In this document: positions 34,751 through 43,817 of the stretch, piece by piece
Layout: each line of letters starts with the position of its first letter
Numbering within the stretch: the first letter of the stretch is position 1
From: Roseiarcus sp963751165
GTDB taxonomy: Bacteria; Pseudomonadota; Alphaproteobacteria; Rhizobiales; Beijerinckiaceae
Assembly: GCA_963751165.1 (NCBI GenBank)
Contig: CAVVTP010000028.1
Coordinates: 124,001-188,000 of the forward strand
Direction of reading: 5' to 3'
Length of the DNA: 64,000 nucleotides
Made by a program: the position numbers and the translations under genes
The notes under the pieces: generated by a model
What the model was told of the DNA's origin: nothing
Seen by the model: the letters and a program-made list of their open reading frames with translations, nothing else
Database searches by the model: none

Positions 34751-35584
34751 ATGATTAACGGCGACACGCAGATCATCGCTCACGTCGGCTATCCGACGAC
34801 GACCTTCAAGTCGCCGATGATCTACAATCCCTGGTTCGAACGGCGCGGCGTCAACGCCGCCGTCATTCCGCTCGGCGTCAGGCGGGAGGACTTCGGCCGC
34901 GCCTTTCCCGAAATCTGCCGCTTTGCCAATTTCCATGGCGCTCTGATCACCATGCCTCACAAGGTTTCGGTCATCGCCCTCCTCGACGAGGTCTCGACGG
35001 CGGTGAAGGTCGCAGGCTCCTGCAACGCGGTGCGCCGCACGAACGACGGACGGCTGATCGGCGACATGTTCGACGGCGAGGGTTTTGTCCGCGGCCTCGC
35101 GCATAACGGCGGATCGCTCGCGGGCAAGAGGCTGCTCGTTGTCGGCTCCGGCGGGGTGGGATCGGCGATCGCCGCCTCGGGAGCGGCGGCGGGCGCGGCC
35201 GAGATCGCGCTCTACGACGTCGACCCGACGTCCATGGAGAGCCTCAGCGAGCGCCTCCGGCAGAACCATCCGCGCCTGAAGGTTGCAACGGGATCGAACG
35301 ACCCGAGCGGGTTCGACGTCGTCGTCAACGCGACGCCGCTGGGCATGTATCCGGGCGATCCGATGCCCCTCGACGTGTCGCGCCTCATGCCGACGACTTT
35401 TGTCGCCGAGGTGGTTATGAAGCACGAGACGACCGCCTTTCTCGGCGCGGCGCAGGCCCGCGGCTGCCGGACGCAGGTCGGCATCGACATGCTGTTCGAG
35501 CAGATTCCCGCCTATCTCGAATTCTTTGGCTTCCCGCCGGCGACGCCGGAGGAGCTGAGGGAGGTTGCACAGGTCGAATACTGA
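34751..35584 (+). CDS. Shikimate/quinate dehydrogenase-like protein
   Basis: A 277-residue AroE-family oxidoreductase. The N-terminal substrate domain contains ALITMPHKVSVIALLDE, where the Lys of MPHK is the family's catalytic lysine. The NAD(P)-binding half has LLVVGSGGVGSAIAASGA, and VNATPLGM follows as in all AroE proteins. Placed between dehydroshikimate dehydratase and a shikimate-type transporter, it is more likely a catabolic enzyme feeding 3-dehydroshikimate than the biosynthetic AroE. Confidence 0.9.
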   Translation: MINGDTQIIAHVGYPTTTFKSPMIYNPWFERRGVNAAVIPLGVRREDFGRAFPEICRFANFHGALITMPHKVSVIALLDEVSTAVKVAGSCNAVRRTNDGRLIGDMFDGEGFVRGLAHNGGSLAGKRLLVVGSGGVGSAIAASGAAAGAAEIALYDVDPTSMESLSERLRQNHPRLKVATGSNDPSGFDVVVNATPLGMYPGDPMPLDVSRLMPTTFVAEVVMKHETTAFLGAAQARGCRTQVGIDMLFEQIPAYLEFFGFPPATPEELREVAQVEY

Positions 35585-35612
35585 AGATCGACAATATCAA
35601 GGGAGGAACGAA

Positions 35613-37004
35613 GTGAGCCAAGCGATGATTCATGAGCCGCCAGGGCGGCATCAATCAAGGATTGCAGCCGCCAGCGGATGGATCGGCTCGGCGCTCGAAT
35701 ATTACGACTTCTTCATCTACGCGACCGCGGCGTCGCTGGTTTTTCCGCAGATATTCTTCCCATCCAACAATCCGACCGTAGCCATCGTCGCGTCGCTCGC
35801 GACTTATGGCGTGGGTTATGTCGCAAGACCCATTGGCGCCTTCGTTCTCGGCCATTGGGGAGACACGCACGGCCGCAAGAACGTCATGCTCGTCTGCCTG
35901 TTCCTGATGGGCTTATCCACGATGGCGGTCGGAATTCTGCCGACCCATCAGCAGGTGGGGGTCTGGGCGCCGATCCTGCTCGTCACCCTGCGGCTCATTC
36001 AAGGATTTGCAGTCGCCGGCGAAATCTCCGGCGCGAGCTCGATGATTCTCGAGCACGCGTCCTTCGGCCGGCGCGGCTATTTCGCGAGCTTCACGCTGCA
36101 GGGCGTGCAGGCGGGGCAGATTCTGGCGGCGGCGGTCTACCTGCCCTTGAGCTATGCGCTGCCGAACGCCGCCTTCATGTCCTGGGGATGGCGCGTGCCG
36201 TTCCTGCTCAGCGTGGTCGTCCTCATCGCTGGCTACGTGATCCGGCGTGAGGTCGAGGAGACGCCCGCCTTCGCCGAGGAACGAGCCCATCGCGATGTGC
36301 CGAAAACGCCAGTCATGGACGCGCTGACCAACCACTGGCCTGACATGCTGCGGGTCGTCTGCATGTCGCTGATGAACGTCATTCCGGTGGTCGCGACCAT
36401 TTTTGGCGCGGCCTACGCGGTGCAGCCTGGCTATGGCGTTGACATGAACAGAAGCGTCTATCTTTGGATCCCGGTCATCGGCAACATCGTCGCGGTGATC
36501 GTCATCCCGTTCGTCGGCGACCTCTCCGACAGGATCGGCCGCCGGCCGCCGATGATCGTCGGGTCGCTCGCGGCGGGCCTGCTGTCGTTCGCCTATCTCT
36601 ACGCCATCAGCATCAGGAACGTGCCGGTCGCATTCGTCATCTCGATCCTGATGTGGGGCATCGTCTATCAAGGCTACAATGCCGTGTTCCCGAGCTTCTA
36701 TCCAGAACTGTTTCCGACCCGCGCTCGGGTCTCGGGAATGGCGATCGCCCAGAACATCGGCACGATGCTGACCGCGCTGCTGCCGGCGCTCTTTGCAACC
36801 GTCGCGCCTCCAGGCTCGACCCATGTTCCGATGACCATCGGCGCGCTCGCCTTCCTCGTCACGGTGATCTCGTCGGTCGCCGCCTGGAGCGCGCGGGAGA
36901 CCTATCGCGTCCATCTCAACGATCTCGGCGAACCCGGCGCGTCCGCCGTCGAGAAGGCCGAGTACGACCGATTGCGTCAGCAAAGCGTTGCGTCCGCAGC
37001 ATGA
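35613..37004 (+). CDS. MFS transporter, metabolite:H+ symporter (shikimate transporter-like)
   Basis: A 463-residue twelve-helix transporter of the MHS family (ShiA/KgtP type). Markers are SGWIGSALEYYDFFIYATAASLVFP at the N-terminus, GHWGDTHGRKNVML after helix 2, and RLIQGFAVAGEISGASSMILEHA. I chose GTG at 35613 with GGGAGG six bases upstream. Neighbouring shikimate dehydrogenase and dehydroshikimate dehydratase suggest import of shikimate, quinate or dehydroshikimate; other organic acids are possible. Confidence 0.9.
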   Translation: MSQAMIHEPPGRHQSRIAAASGWIGSALEYYDFFIYATAASLVFPQIFFPSNNPTVAIVASLATYGVGYVARPIGAFVLGHWGDTHGRKNVMLVCLFLMGLSTMAVGILPTHQQVGVWAPILLVTLRLIQGFAVAGEISGASSMILEHASFGRRGYFASFTLQGVQAGQILAAAVYLPLSYALPNAAFMSWGWRVPFLLSVVVLIAGYVIRREVEETPAFAEERAHRDVPKTPVMDALTNHWPDMLRVVCMSLMNVIPVVATIFGAAYAVQPGYGVDMNRSVYLWIPVIGNIVAVIVIPFVGDLSDRIGRRPPMIVGSLAAGLLSFAYLYAISIRNVPVAFVISILMWGIVYQGYNAVFPSFYPELFPTRARVSGMAIAQNIGTMLTALLPALFATVAPPGSTHVPMTIGALAFLVTVISSVAAWSARETYRVHLNDLGEPGASAVEKAEYDRLRQQSVASAA

Positions 37005-37086
37005 CAAAGTCTATGAATCCAACGCGCCCGGTCTGTCCGCGCCTCCAAGGCGCCGAAGGCTGGGGGCCGATGAGGAGACGAACCCA

Positions 37087-37771
37087 ATGACCGAGCTTGG
37101 CGTCGTCCGACGCAAGATTTCAGAGGGCCGACCGCGCCGCCGCCGACGCGCTCGCTTCGCTCGGCGTCGCGACCGTCCACGAGGCGATGGGCCGCGTCGG
37201 CCTCATGAACCCTTATATGCGGCCGATCTATCCCGGCGCGCAGGTTTCCGGCACGGCGGTGACCGTGCTCCTGCATCCGGGCGACAACTGGATGATGCAT
37301 GTCGCCGCCGAGCAGATCGAGCCCGGCGACGTCGTCGTCGCCGCCATCACCGCCGAATGCACGGACGGGTATTTCGGCGATCTGCTGGCGACCAGCTTCA
37401 AGGCGCGCGGCGCGCGGGCGCTCGTGATCGATGCGGGCGTGCGCGACGTGAGGACGCTGACCGAAATGGGCTTCCCGGTGTGGAGCAAATGCGTCAGCGC
37501 CAAGGGCACGGTCAAGGCGACGCTGGGTTCGGTCAACATTCCCGTCGTCTGCGCCGGCGCCCTCGTCAGTCCGGGCGACGCGATCGTCGCCGACGACGAC
37601 GGCGTGGTCGTGGTTCCGGCGGCGTGGGCGGCAAAGACCCTCGCCGCGGCGCAGGCGCGCGAAGCCAACGAGGGCGACAAGCGGGCGAAGCTCAGTTCGG
37701 GGGTGCTCGGCCTCGACATGTACAAGATGCGCGAGCCGCTCGAGAAGGCCGGCTTGAAATACATCGATTGA
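37087..37771 (+). CDS. ligK: 4-carboxy-4-hydroxy-2-oxoadipate aldolase, start region frameshifted
   Basis: Splits 4-carboxy-4-hydroxy-2-oxoadipate into pyruvate and oxaloacetate, the last step of the 4,5-cleavage pathway. The body (RADRAAADALASLGVATVHEAMGRVGLM to C-terminus) is a RraA-fold class II aldolase with GDNWMMHVAAEQIEPGDVVV and VIDAGVRDVRTL. ATG 37087 gives MTELGVVRRKI, and one extra T in TTT (37118-37120) separates this from QRADRAA in the next frame. If the shift is real, translation would have to start at TTG 37097. Expected length is about 227 residues. Confidence 0.88.
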
Positions 37772-37781
37772 GGCTGATTCC

Positions 37782-38729
37782 ATGACCGCCGAGGGCAGGC
37801 CCGTCACCGGGCCGTTCGAAAAGACCAAGGGGTGGCTCGACTGGTTCGACGGCCCCAGCAAGCCGCGCTTCCGAGTTCCGCCGGGCAGCGTCGACGCGCA
37901 CTGCCACGTGTTCGGTCCCGGAGCCGAGTTCCCCTACGCGCCCGAGCGCAAATACACGCCCTGCGACGCGAGCAAGGCGGAACTCTTCGCGCTCCGCGAT
38001 CACCTCGGGTTTTCGCGCAACGTCGTCGTGCAGGCGACCTGCCACGGCGCCGACAACCGGGCCATGGTCGACGCAGTCCTTGCGAGCGGCGGCAAGGCGC
38101 GCGGCGTCGCGACCGTCCGGCGGGACGTGAGCGAGGTCGAACTGGAGCGCCTCAACGACGCCGGCGTGCGAGGCGTGCGCTTCAATTTCGTCAAGCGCCT
38201 CGTCGACTTCACGCCGAAGGACGAGCTCATGGAGATCGCCGGGCGGATCGCCAAGCTCGGTTGGCATGTCGTGATCTATTTCGAGGCGGTCGACCTGCCG
38301 GAGCTTTGGGACTTCTTCACCGCCCTGCCGACAACGGTGGTCGTCGACCACATGGGGCGGCCGGACGTGACGAAGCCGATCGACGGACCAGAATTCTCGC
38401 TGTTCCTGAAGTTCATGCGCGAGCATGAGAATGTCTTGAGCAAGGTCAGCTGCCCCGAGCGGCTGTCGCATTCCGGGCCCCCAGCGCTGAATGGCGAGCA
38501 GAACGCCTATCGCGACGTCGTCCCGTTCGCGCGCCGCGTCGTGGAGGAATTTCCGGATCGCGTGCTTTGGGGAACGGACTGGCCGCACCCCAATCTCAAG
38601 GACCACATGCCCGACGACGGGCTCCTGGTCGATTTCATTCCGCATATCGCGGCGACGCCCGAGCTTCGACGAAAGCTCCTCGTCGACAATCCGATGCGGC
38701 TCTATTGGCCCGAAGAGAGAGGAGTCTGA
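37782..38729 (+). CDS. ligI: 2-pyrone-4,6-dicarboxylate lactonase
   Basis: A 315-residue amidohydrolase-superfamily enzyme that opens the PDC lactone to 4-oxalomesaconate. It shows VDAHCHVFGPGAEFPYAPERKYTP (HxH plus the PDC-contacting loop), GVRGVRFNFVKRLVD, VVDHMGRPD and the catalytic Asp motif WGTDWPHPN. It starts 11 bp after ligK and ends 3 bp before ligA copy 2, inside a compact same-strand operon. Confidence 0.94.
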   Translation: MTAEGRPVTGPFEKTKGWLDWFDGPSKPRFRVPPGSVDAHCHVFGPGAEFPYAPERKYTPCDASKAELFALRDHLGFSRNVVVQATCHGADNRAMVDAVLASGGKARGVATVRRDVSEVELERLNDAGVRGVRFNFVKRLVDFTPKDELMEIAGRIAKLGWHVVIYFEAVDLPELWDFFTALPTTVVVDHMGRPDVTKPIDGPEFSLFLKFMREHENVLSKVSCPERLSHSGPPALNGEQNAYRDVVPFARRVVEEFPDRVLWGTDWPHPNLKDHMPDDGLLVDFIPHIAATPELRRKLLVDNPMRLYWPEERGV

Positions 38730-38732
38730 ACG

Positions 38733-39146
38733 ATGGCTCTCGACAAGGAATTCAAGGAAATCCCCGGCACGATCGTCTTCGACGCCGAGCAATCGCGCAA
38801 AGGCTACTGGCTCAACCAGTTCTGCATGTCGCTGATGAAGGCGGAGAACCGTGCGAAGTTCAAGGCGAACGAGCGCGCCTATCTCGACGAATGGAAGATG
38901 ACGGAGGAACAGAAGCAGGCGGTGCTCGACCGTGACCTCAACCGCATGATGGCGCTCGGCGGCAACATCTATTTCCTGTCGAAGATCGGCGCAACCGACG
39001 GCAAGAGCTTCCAGCAGATGGCCGGCTCGATGACCGGAATGAGCGAGCAGGAATACCGCGACATGATGGTCAAGGGTGGCCGAAAGATCGACGGCAACCG
39101 CAAGATCGGCGAGGACGGCGACGCGCAGCGTTCGAGCAAAGACTGA
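38733..39146 (+). CDS. ligA: Protocatechuate 4,5-dioxygenase alpha subunit, copy 2
   Basis: A 137-residue LigA-type alpha subunit: GTIVFDAEQSRKGYWLNQFCMSLMKAENRAKFKANERAYLDE, then DRDLNRMMALGGNIYFLSKI and GKSFQQMAGSMTGMS. This is the canonical LigA pattern and pairs with the beta subunit 40 bp downstream. The C-terminus ends in a short charged tail (RKIGEDGDAQRSSKD). Confidence 0.93.
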   Translation: MALDKEFKEIPGTIVFDAEQSRKGYWLNQFCMSLMKAENRAKFKANERAYLDEWKMTEEQKQAVLDRDLNRMMALGGNIYFLSKIGATDGKSFQQMAGSMTGMSEQEYRDMMVKGGRKIDGNRKIGEDGDAQRSSKD

Positions 39147-39185
39147 CAATCTCGCGACTTTTCACGGACGTTAAGGACAGGGACC

Positions 39186-40043
39186 ATGGCCCGCATCACC
39201 GCCTCCCTCTATACCTCGCACATCCCCGCCGTCGGCGCGGCCTTCGACCTCGGTAAGACCCAAGAGGCCTACTGGAAGCCGGTCTTCGCCGGATACGACT
39301 TCGACAAGGAATGGGTGAAGACGCACAAGCCCGACGTGATCTTCCTCGTCTACAACGACCACGCCACCGCCTTCAGCCTCCAGATGATCCCCACTTTCGC
39401 GATCATGACCGGTCCCGAATTCAACCCGGCCGACGAAGGCTACGGCGCCCGCCCGGTGCCGAAGGTCATCGGCCATCCGGAGCTTGCCTCGCACATCGCC
39501 TCGGAAGTGATCCAGCAGGATTTCGACCTGACCATGGTCAACGAGATCGACGTCGACCACGGCCTCACCGTGCCGCTGAGCTGCGTTTTCGGCAAAGTCG
39601 ACGCGTGGCCGTGCAAGATCATCCCCTTCGCCGTCAACGTCGTGCAGCACCCCGTGCCTTCCGGGGCGCGCTGCTTCGCCCTCGGCCAGGCGATCGGCAA
39701 AGCCATCAGGAGCTATCCGGAGGATCTCAACGTCCATATCTGGGGCACCGGCGGCATGAGCCATCAGCTGCAGGGGCCGCGCGCCGGTCTGATCAATCGG
39801 GAGTGGGACAACATGTTCCTCGACCGTCTGATCGACGATCCCAAGGGCCTCGCGCAGATGCCGAACATCGAATACGTCCGCGAGGCGGGTTCGGAAGGCA
39901 TCGAACTCGTGATGTGGCTGATTGCGCGCGGCGCGATGTCGGATGTCGCCGGCGGCCCGAAGCCGAAGGTGGCGCACCGGTTCTATCACGTGCCGGCGTC
40001 GAACACCGCGGTCGGCCATCTCATTTTGGAAAACGCGGCATAG
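39186..40043 (+). CDS. ligB: Protocatechuate 4,5-dioxygenase beta subunit, copy 2
   Basis: The catalytic beta subunit, 285 residues, close to Sphingobium LigB. His12 (YTSHIP), the His of VYNDHATAF and the Glu of GSEGIELVMW are the Fe(II) ligands, and GTGGMSHQLQGPRAGLIN holds the catalytic His. DVDHGLTVPLS and FYHVPASNTAVGHLIL are further signature segments. As part of the ligKIABC operon this is the likely main protocatechuate ring-cleavage enzyme. Confidence 0.95.
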   Translation: MARITASLYTSHIPAVGAAFDLGKTQEAYWKPVFAGYDFDKEWVKTHKPDVIFLVYNDHATAFSLQMIPTFAIMTGPEFNPADEGYGARPVPKVIGHPELASHIASEVIQQDFDLTMVNEIDVDHGLTVPLSCVFGKVDAWPCKIIPFAVNVVQHPVPSGARCFALGQAIGKAIRSYPEDLNVHIWGTGGMSHQLQGPRAGLINREWDNMFLDRLIDDPKGLAQMPNIEYVREAGSEGIELVMWLIARGAMSDVAGGPKPKVAHRFYHVPASNTAVGHLILENAA

Positions 40044-40061
40044 GTCATGAGACATTGAGCC

Positions 40062-40110
40062 GGCCCTCGTCATTGCGGGGAGCGTAGCGACGAAGCAACC
40101 CAGTCCGGGT
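40062..40110 (+). repeat. Interspersed intergenic repeat element
   Basis: CCCTCGTCATTGCGGGGAGC followed by GTAGCGACGAAGCAACCCAG has the look of a widespread proteobacterial intergenic repeat (GTCATTGCGAG...GAAGCAATCCAG type). It sits between ligB and ligC. Confidence 0.5.
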
Positions 40111-40151
40111 TCGCTTGAAATCATCATGTTATAGCGTTCAGGAGAGCTCCA

Positions 40152-41111
40152 ATGACCAACACGATCAAAGTAGCGCTGGCGGGCGCCGGCGCTTTCGGCC
40201 TGAAGCATCTCGACGGCATCAAGCTGATCGACGGCGTCGAGGTGATCTCGCTCGTCGGCCGGGAGCTCGACAAGACCCAGGAGGCGGCAAAGAAATACGG
40301 TGTCGGCCATGCAACGACCGAACTCGCCGATGCTCTCAAGCAGCCGGGCCTCGACGCCGTCATCCTCGCGACACCGACCCAGATGCACGCCGCACAGGCG
40401 ATGCAGTGCCTGGAGGCCGGCAAGCACGTTCAGGTCGAGATCCCCCTCGCCGACAGCCTCAAGGACGCCGCGGCCGTCCTAACGATGCAGAAGCGGACTG
40501 GCCTCGTCGCCATGTGCGGCCACACGAGGCGCTTCAACCCGAGCCATCAGTTCGTCCACAAGCGCATCCTGGGCGGCGAGTTCCACATCCAACAAATGGA
40601 TGTACAGACCTATTTCTTCCGCCGCACCAACATGAATGCGCTCGGCCAGCCGCGCTCGTGGACCGACCACCTGCTCTGGCATCACGCCGCCCATACGGTC
40701 GACCTCTTCGCCTACCAGTGCGGCTCGCCGATCGTGAAGGCGAACGCGGTCGAGGGGCCGATCCACCCGTCCCTTGGCATCGCGATGGACATGAGCATCC
40801 AGCTCAAGGCGGCTAACGGGGCGATCTGCACGCTGTCGCTGTCGTTCAACAACGACGGGCCGATCGGCACCTTCTTCCGCTACATCGGCGACACCGCGAC
40901 CTACATCGCCCGATACGACGACCTTTTCACCGGCAAGGACGAAAAGATCGACGTGAGCAAGGTCGACGTCTCGATGAACGGCATCGAATTGCAGGACCGC
41001 GAATTCTTCGCTGCCATCCGCGAGGGCCGCGAGCCGAACTCGAGCGTCGGGCAGGTCTTGCCCTGCTACCGGGTGCTGGACGGGCTGGAGCGGCAGCTTA
41101 AGCAGGGCTGA
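40152..41111 (+). CDS. ligC: 4-carboxy-2-hydroxymuconate-6-semialdehyde dehydrogenase
   Basis: A 319-residue Gfo/Idh/MocA-family dehydrogenase. It oxidises the ring-cleavage product hemiacetal to 2-pyrone-4,6-dicarboxylate with NADP. It has an N-terminal Rossmann loop VALAGAGAFGLKHLDGI, the EIPLADSL segment in place of the usual EKP, and the LigC-typical CGHTRRFNPSHQFVHKRI and DHLLWHHAAHTVDLFAYQ. GGAGAG precedes the ATG. It closes the ligKIABC block. Confidence 0.93.
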   Translation: MTNTIKVALAGAGAFGLKHLDGIKLIDGVEVISLVGRELDKTQEAAKKYGVGHATTELADALKQPGLDAVILATPTQMHAAQAMQCLEAGKHVQVEIPLADSLKDAAAVLTMQKRTGLVAMCGHTRRFNPSHQFVHKRILGGEFHIQQMDVQTYFFRRTNMNALGQPRSWTDHLLWHHAAHTVDLFAYQCGSPIVKANAVEGPIHPSLGIAMDMSIQLKAANGAICTLSLSFNNDGPIGTFFRYIGDTATYIARYDDLFTGKDEKIDVSKVDVSMNGIELQDREFFAAIREGREPNSSVGQVLPCYRVLDGLERQLKQG

Positions 41112-41317
41112 GCGCGCGCCTTTCTGTCATTGGCGGCCACCACCTCGAGCGTCAGCTTGCGTGAATCCGGGAGCCCCGGAGAAGTCCATGCGAAGTGAGG
41201 GCCAGGGGGCGGTTCGAGCCGCGCGTCTTCGGCGCCCATGACAAAATCTTCACCGCAGGGCTAAGATGAGCCCGGCGGAGCTGCGCGTTCTCTTTATCGC
41301 GGCCGGAGGAAGCTTCC

Positions 41318-42545
41318 ATGAGCCCACGCCTTTCGCTGCATGTGCCCGGAGCCGAGCGTGCGGCCGGGGGGGAAGCCCGATTTCAGTCATGTGAGCGTGC
41401 CCGAGGCGGGGGAAGTTCCCCGGCCGCCGATCGACGTCAATCCGGGCGAGATCCGCGACTTCGCTTATACGATGATCCGCGTGCTCGACGATCAGGGCGA
41501 AGCGGTCGGCGACTGGGCAGGGGCGCTTTCCGCCGCGGACTTACGCACGGGTCTGCGCGACATGATGCTGACCCGCGCCTTCGATGCGCGCATGCTCCTG
41601 TCGCAGCGCCAGGGCAAGACGTCGTTCTACATCACCTGCCTCGGCGAGGAGGCGATCGCCGCCGCCCACCGCAAGGCGCTGGCCGCAGGAGACATGTGCT
41701 TTCCGACCTACCGCCAGCAGGGCCTCTTGATCGCCCACGGCTGGCCTCTCGTCGATATGATGTGCGAGATCTTCTCCAACGAGAGGGACCGGCTGAAGGG
41801 CCGCCAGCTTCCCGGCCTCTATTCGTCGAAGGAGGCTGGGTTCTTCACCGTCTCCGGCAATCTCGGCACGCAATATCCTCAGGCGGTCGGCTGGGCGATG
41901 GCCTCGGCGATCATGGGCGACACCAAGATCGCCTCGGGCTGGATCGGCGACGGCGCGACGGCGGAGACCGACTTCCATTCGGCCCTGGTGTTCGCTTCCG
42001 TCTACCGTCCGCCCGTCATCCTCAATATCGTCAACAATCAGTGGGCGATCTCGTCCTACCAGGGGATCGCCGGCGGTGAGAGCGCCAAATTCGCCGCCCG
42101 CGCGCACGGCTACGGCATCGCCTCGCTGCGCGTCGACGGCAACGACTACCTCGCGGTCTACGCCGCCTCGAAATGGGCGGTCGAGCGGGCGCGCGCCAAT
42201 CTGGGCCCGACCGTCATCGAATGGGTCACCTACCGCGGCGGCGCCCATTCGACGTCGGACGACCCGTCGAAATACCGGCCGAAAGATGAGGGGACTGCCT
42301 GGCCGCTCGGCGATCCGATCACCCGCCTGAAGAACCATCTCATTCTCCATGGCGAGTGGAGCGAGGAGCGGCAGAAGCAGATGCAGGCCGAGGTCGACGC
42401 GGAGGTGCTCGAGGCGGCGAAAGAGGCGGAAGGCCACGGCACGCTGCACGATGGGCCGAAGCCGAGCGCCGCAACGATGTTCGAAGAGGTCTACAAGGAG
42501 ATGCCGCGCCATTTGCGCGAGCAGCGCCAGCAGCTGGGAGTGTGA
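41318..42545 (+). CDS. bkdA1: Branched-chain 2-oxoacid dehydrogenase E1 alpha subunit, N-terminus frameshifted
   Basis: The thiamine-diphosphate E1 alpha subunit of the branched-chain 2-oxoacid dehydrogenase complex, which decarboxylates 2-oxoacids of Val, Leu and Ile. The TPP motif starts WIGDGATAETDFH and ends NIVNNQW; YRGGAHSTSDDPSKYR is the phosphorylation-loop region. GGAGGA lies seven bases before ATG 41318 (MSPRLSLHVP). One extra base near 41343-41348 shifts the frame, after which EPSVRPGGKPDFSHV continues. If the shift is real, translation would need ATG 41340, which lacks a Shine-Dalgarno. Length ~408. Confidence 0.92.
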
Positions 42546-42801
42546 GATGGGGAGAGCGGGCAAGTCCCCCCTGCTCCGCGAAGCGGGGAAGATGGCCCGA
42601 AGGGCCGGATGGGGTGTGGAAAGCAGATATGGCTTTTTGCCGGTGCGCGATGACGCTGGTGCAATCCGACTTGGGCTTGACGCACCGGACCACGCCTCAT
42701 CCGGCGCCATAGCCCTTCGAAGACGAGCGTCTTTCGATGCCCTGGGCCGCCACCTTTCCCAGCAGAGCTGGGGAGGGGAAAGCCGTGCCGGAGCCTGAGC
42801 C
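42546..42801. repeat. Mosaic repeat insert between E1 alpha and E1 beta genes
   Basis: A 256-bp spacer in an otherwise compact operon. It contains short palindromic pieces (CTGCTCCGCGAAGCGGGGAA, ATGGCCCGAAGGGCCGGAT) and purine-rich blocks ending GCTGGGGAGGGGAAAG, the texture of Rhizobiales intergenic mosaic elements. No gene is supported here. Confidence 0.5.
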
Positions 42802-43815
42802 ATGCCCCGTCTTTCGATGGTCGAGGCAATTCGCGACGCGATGGACTGCAAGATGGCCGAGGACGAAACCGTCGTCGTGTTCGGCGAGGACGTCGGCTAT
42901 TTCGGTGGCGTATTCCGCTGCACCGAGGGCCTGCAGCGCAAATACGGCAAGTCGCGCTGCTTCGACGCGCCGATCAACGAATCGGGCATCGTCGGCGTCG
43001 CGATCGGCATGGGCGCCTATGGGCTGAGGCCGGTCGCGGAGATCCAGTTCGCCGACTATGTCTACCCGGGCTACGACCAGATCGTATCGGAGGCTGCCCG
43101 GCTGCGCTACCGCTCGGGCGGCGACTTTTTCGCCCCGATCGTCATCCGCATGCCGTGCGGGGGCGGCATCTATGGCGGGCAGACGCACAGCCAGAGCCCG
43201 GAGGCCCTCTTCACTCATGTGTGCGGAGTCAAGACCGTCATCCCGTCGAACCCCTATGACGCCAAGGGCCTCCTGATCGCCTCGATCGAGGACGACGATC
43301 CGGTGATCTTCCTCGAGCCGAAGCGGCTCTACAACGGCCCGTTTTCCGGCCATCACGACCAACCCGTGACGGCGTGGGCGAAGCATCCCTTGAGCGAGGC
43401 GCCGGCGGGGCGCTATGTCGTGCCGCTCGGCAAGGCCGTGGTCCGGCGCGAGGGCAAGGCCGTGACGGTCCTCTGCTACGGCACCATGGTCCATGTCGCC
43501 GAGGCCGCGGCCGAGGAGACCGGCGTCGACGCCGAGATCATCGACTTGCGCACCCTTGTGCCGCTCGACATCGACGCGATCGTGGCCTCGGTCGAGAAGA
43601 CCGGGCGCTGCGTCGTCGTCCACGAGGCGACGCTGACGTCGGGCTTCGGCGCCGAGCTCGCGGCCCAGGTGGCGGAGCGCTGCTTCTATGCGCTCGAGGC
43701 GCCGATTCTGCGGGTCGCCGGCTGGGATACGCCCTATCCGCACGCCGAGGAATGGGACTATTTTCCGGGACCGGCGCGGGTCGGCCGGGCGCTCCTCAAG
43801 GCGATGGAGGCCTGA
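42802..43815 (+). CDS. bkdA2: Branched-chain 2-oxoacid dehydrogenase E1 beta subunit
   Basis: A 337-residue transketolase-like E1 beta subunit. It begins MPRLSMVEAIRDAMDCKMAEDETVVVFGEDVGYFGGVFRCT with the TPP-contacting Glu of the GEDV motif. FDAPINESGIVGVAIGMGAYGLRPVAEIQFADY and VIPSNPYDAKGLL follow as expected, and the C-terminal transketolase domain starts near residue 205. It is only 2 bp from the E2 start, showing tight coupling. Confidence 0.95.
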   Translation: MPRLSMVEAIRDAMDCKMAEDETVVVFGEDVGYFGGVFRCTEGLQRKYGKSRCFDAPINESGIVGVAIGMGAYGLRPVAEIQFADYVYPGYDQIVSEAARLRYRSGGDFFAPIVIRMPCGGGIYGGQTHSQSPEALFTHVCGVKTVIPSNPYDAKGLLIASIEDDDPVIFLEPKRLYNGPFSGHHDQPVTAWAKHPLSEAPAGRYVVPLGKAVVRREGKAVTVLCYGTMVHVAEAAAEETGVDAEIIDLRTLVPLDIDAIVASVEKTGRCVVVHEATLTSGFGAELAAQVAERCFYALEAPILRVAGWDTPYPHAEEWDYFPGPARVGRALLKAMEA

Positions 43816-43817
43816 CC

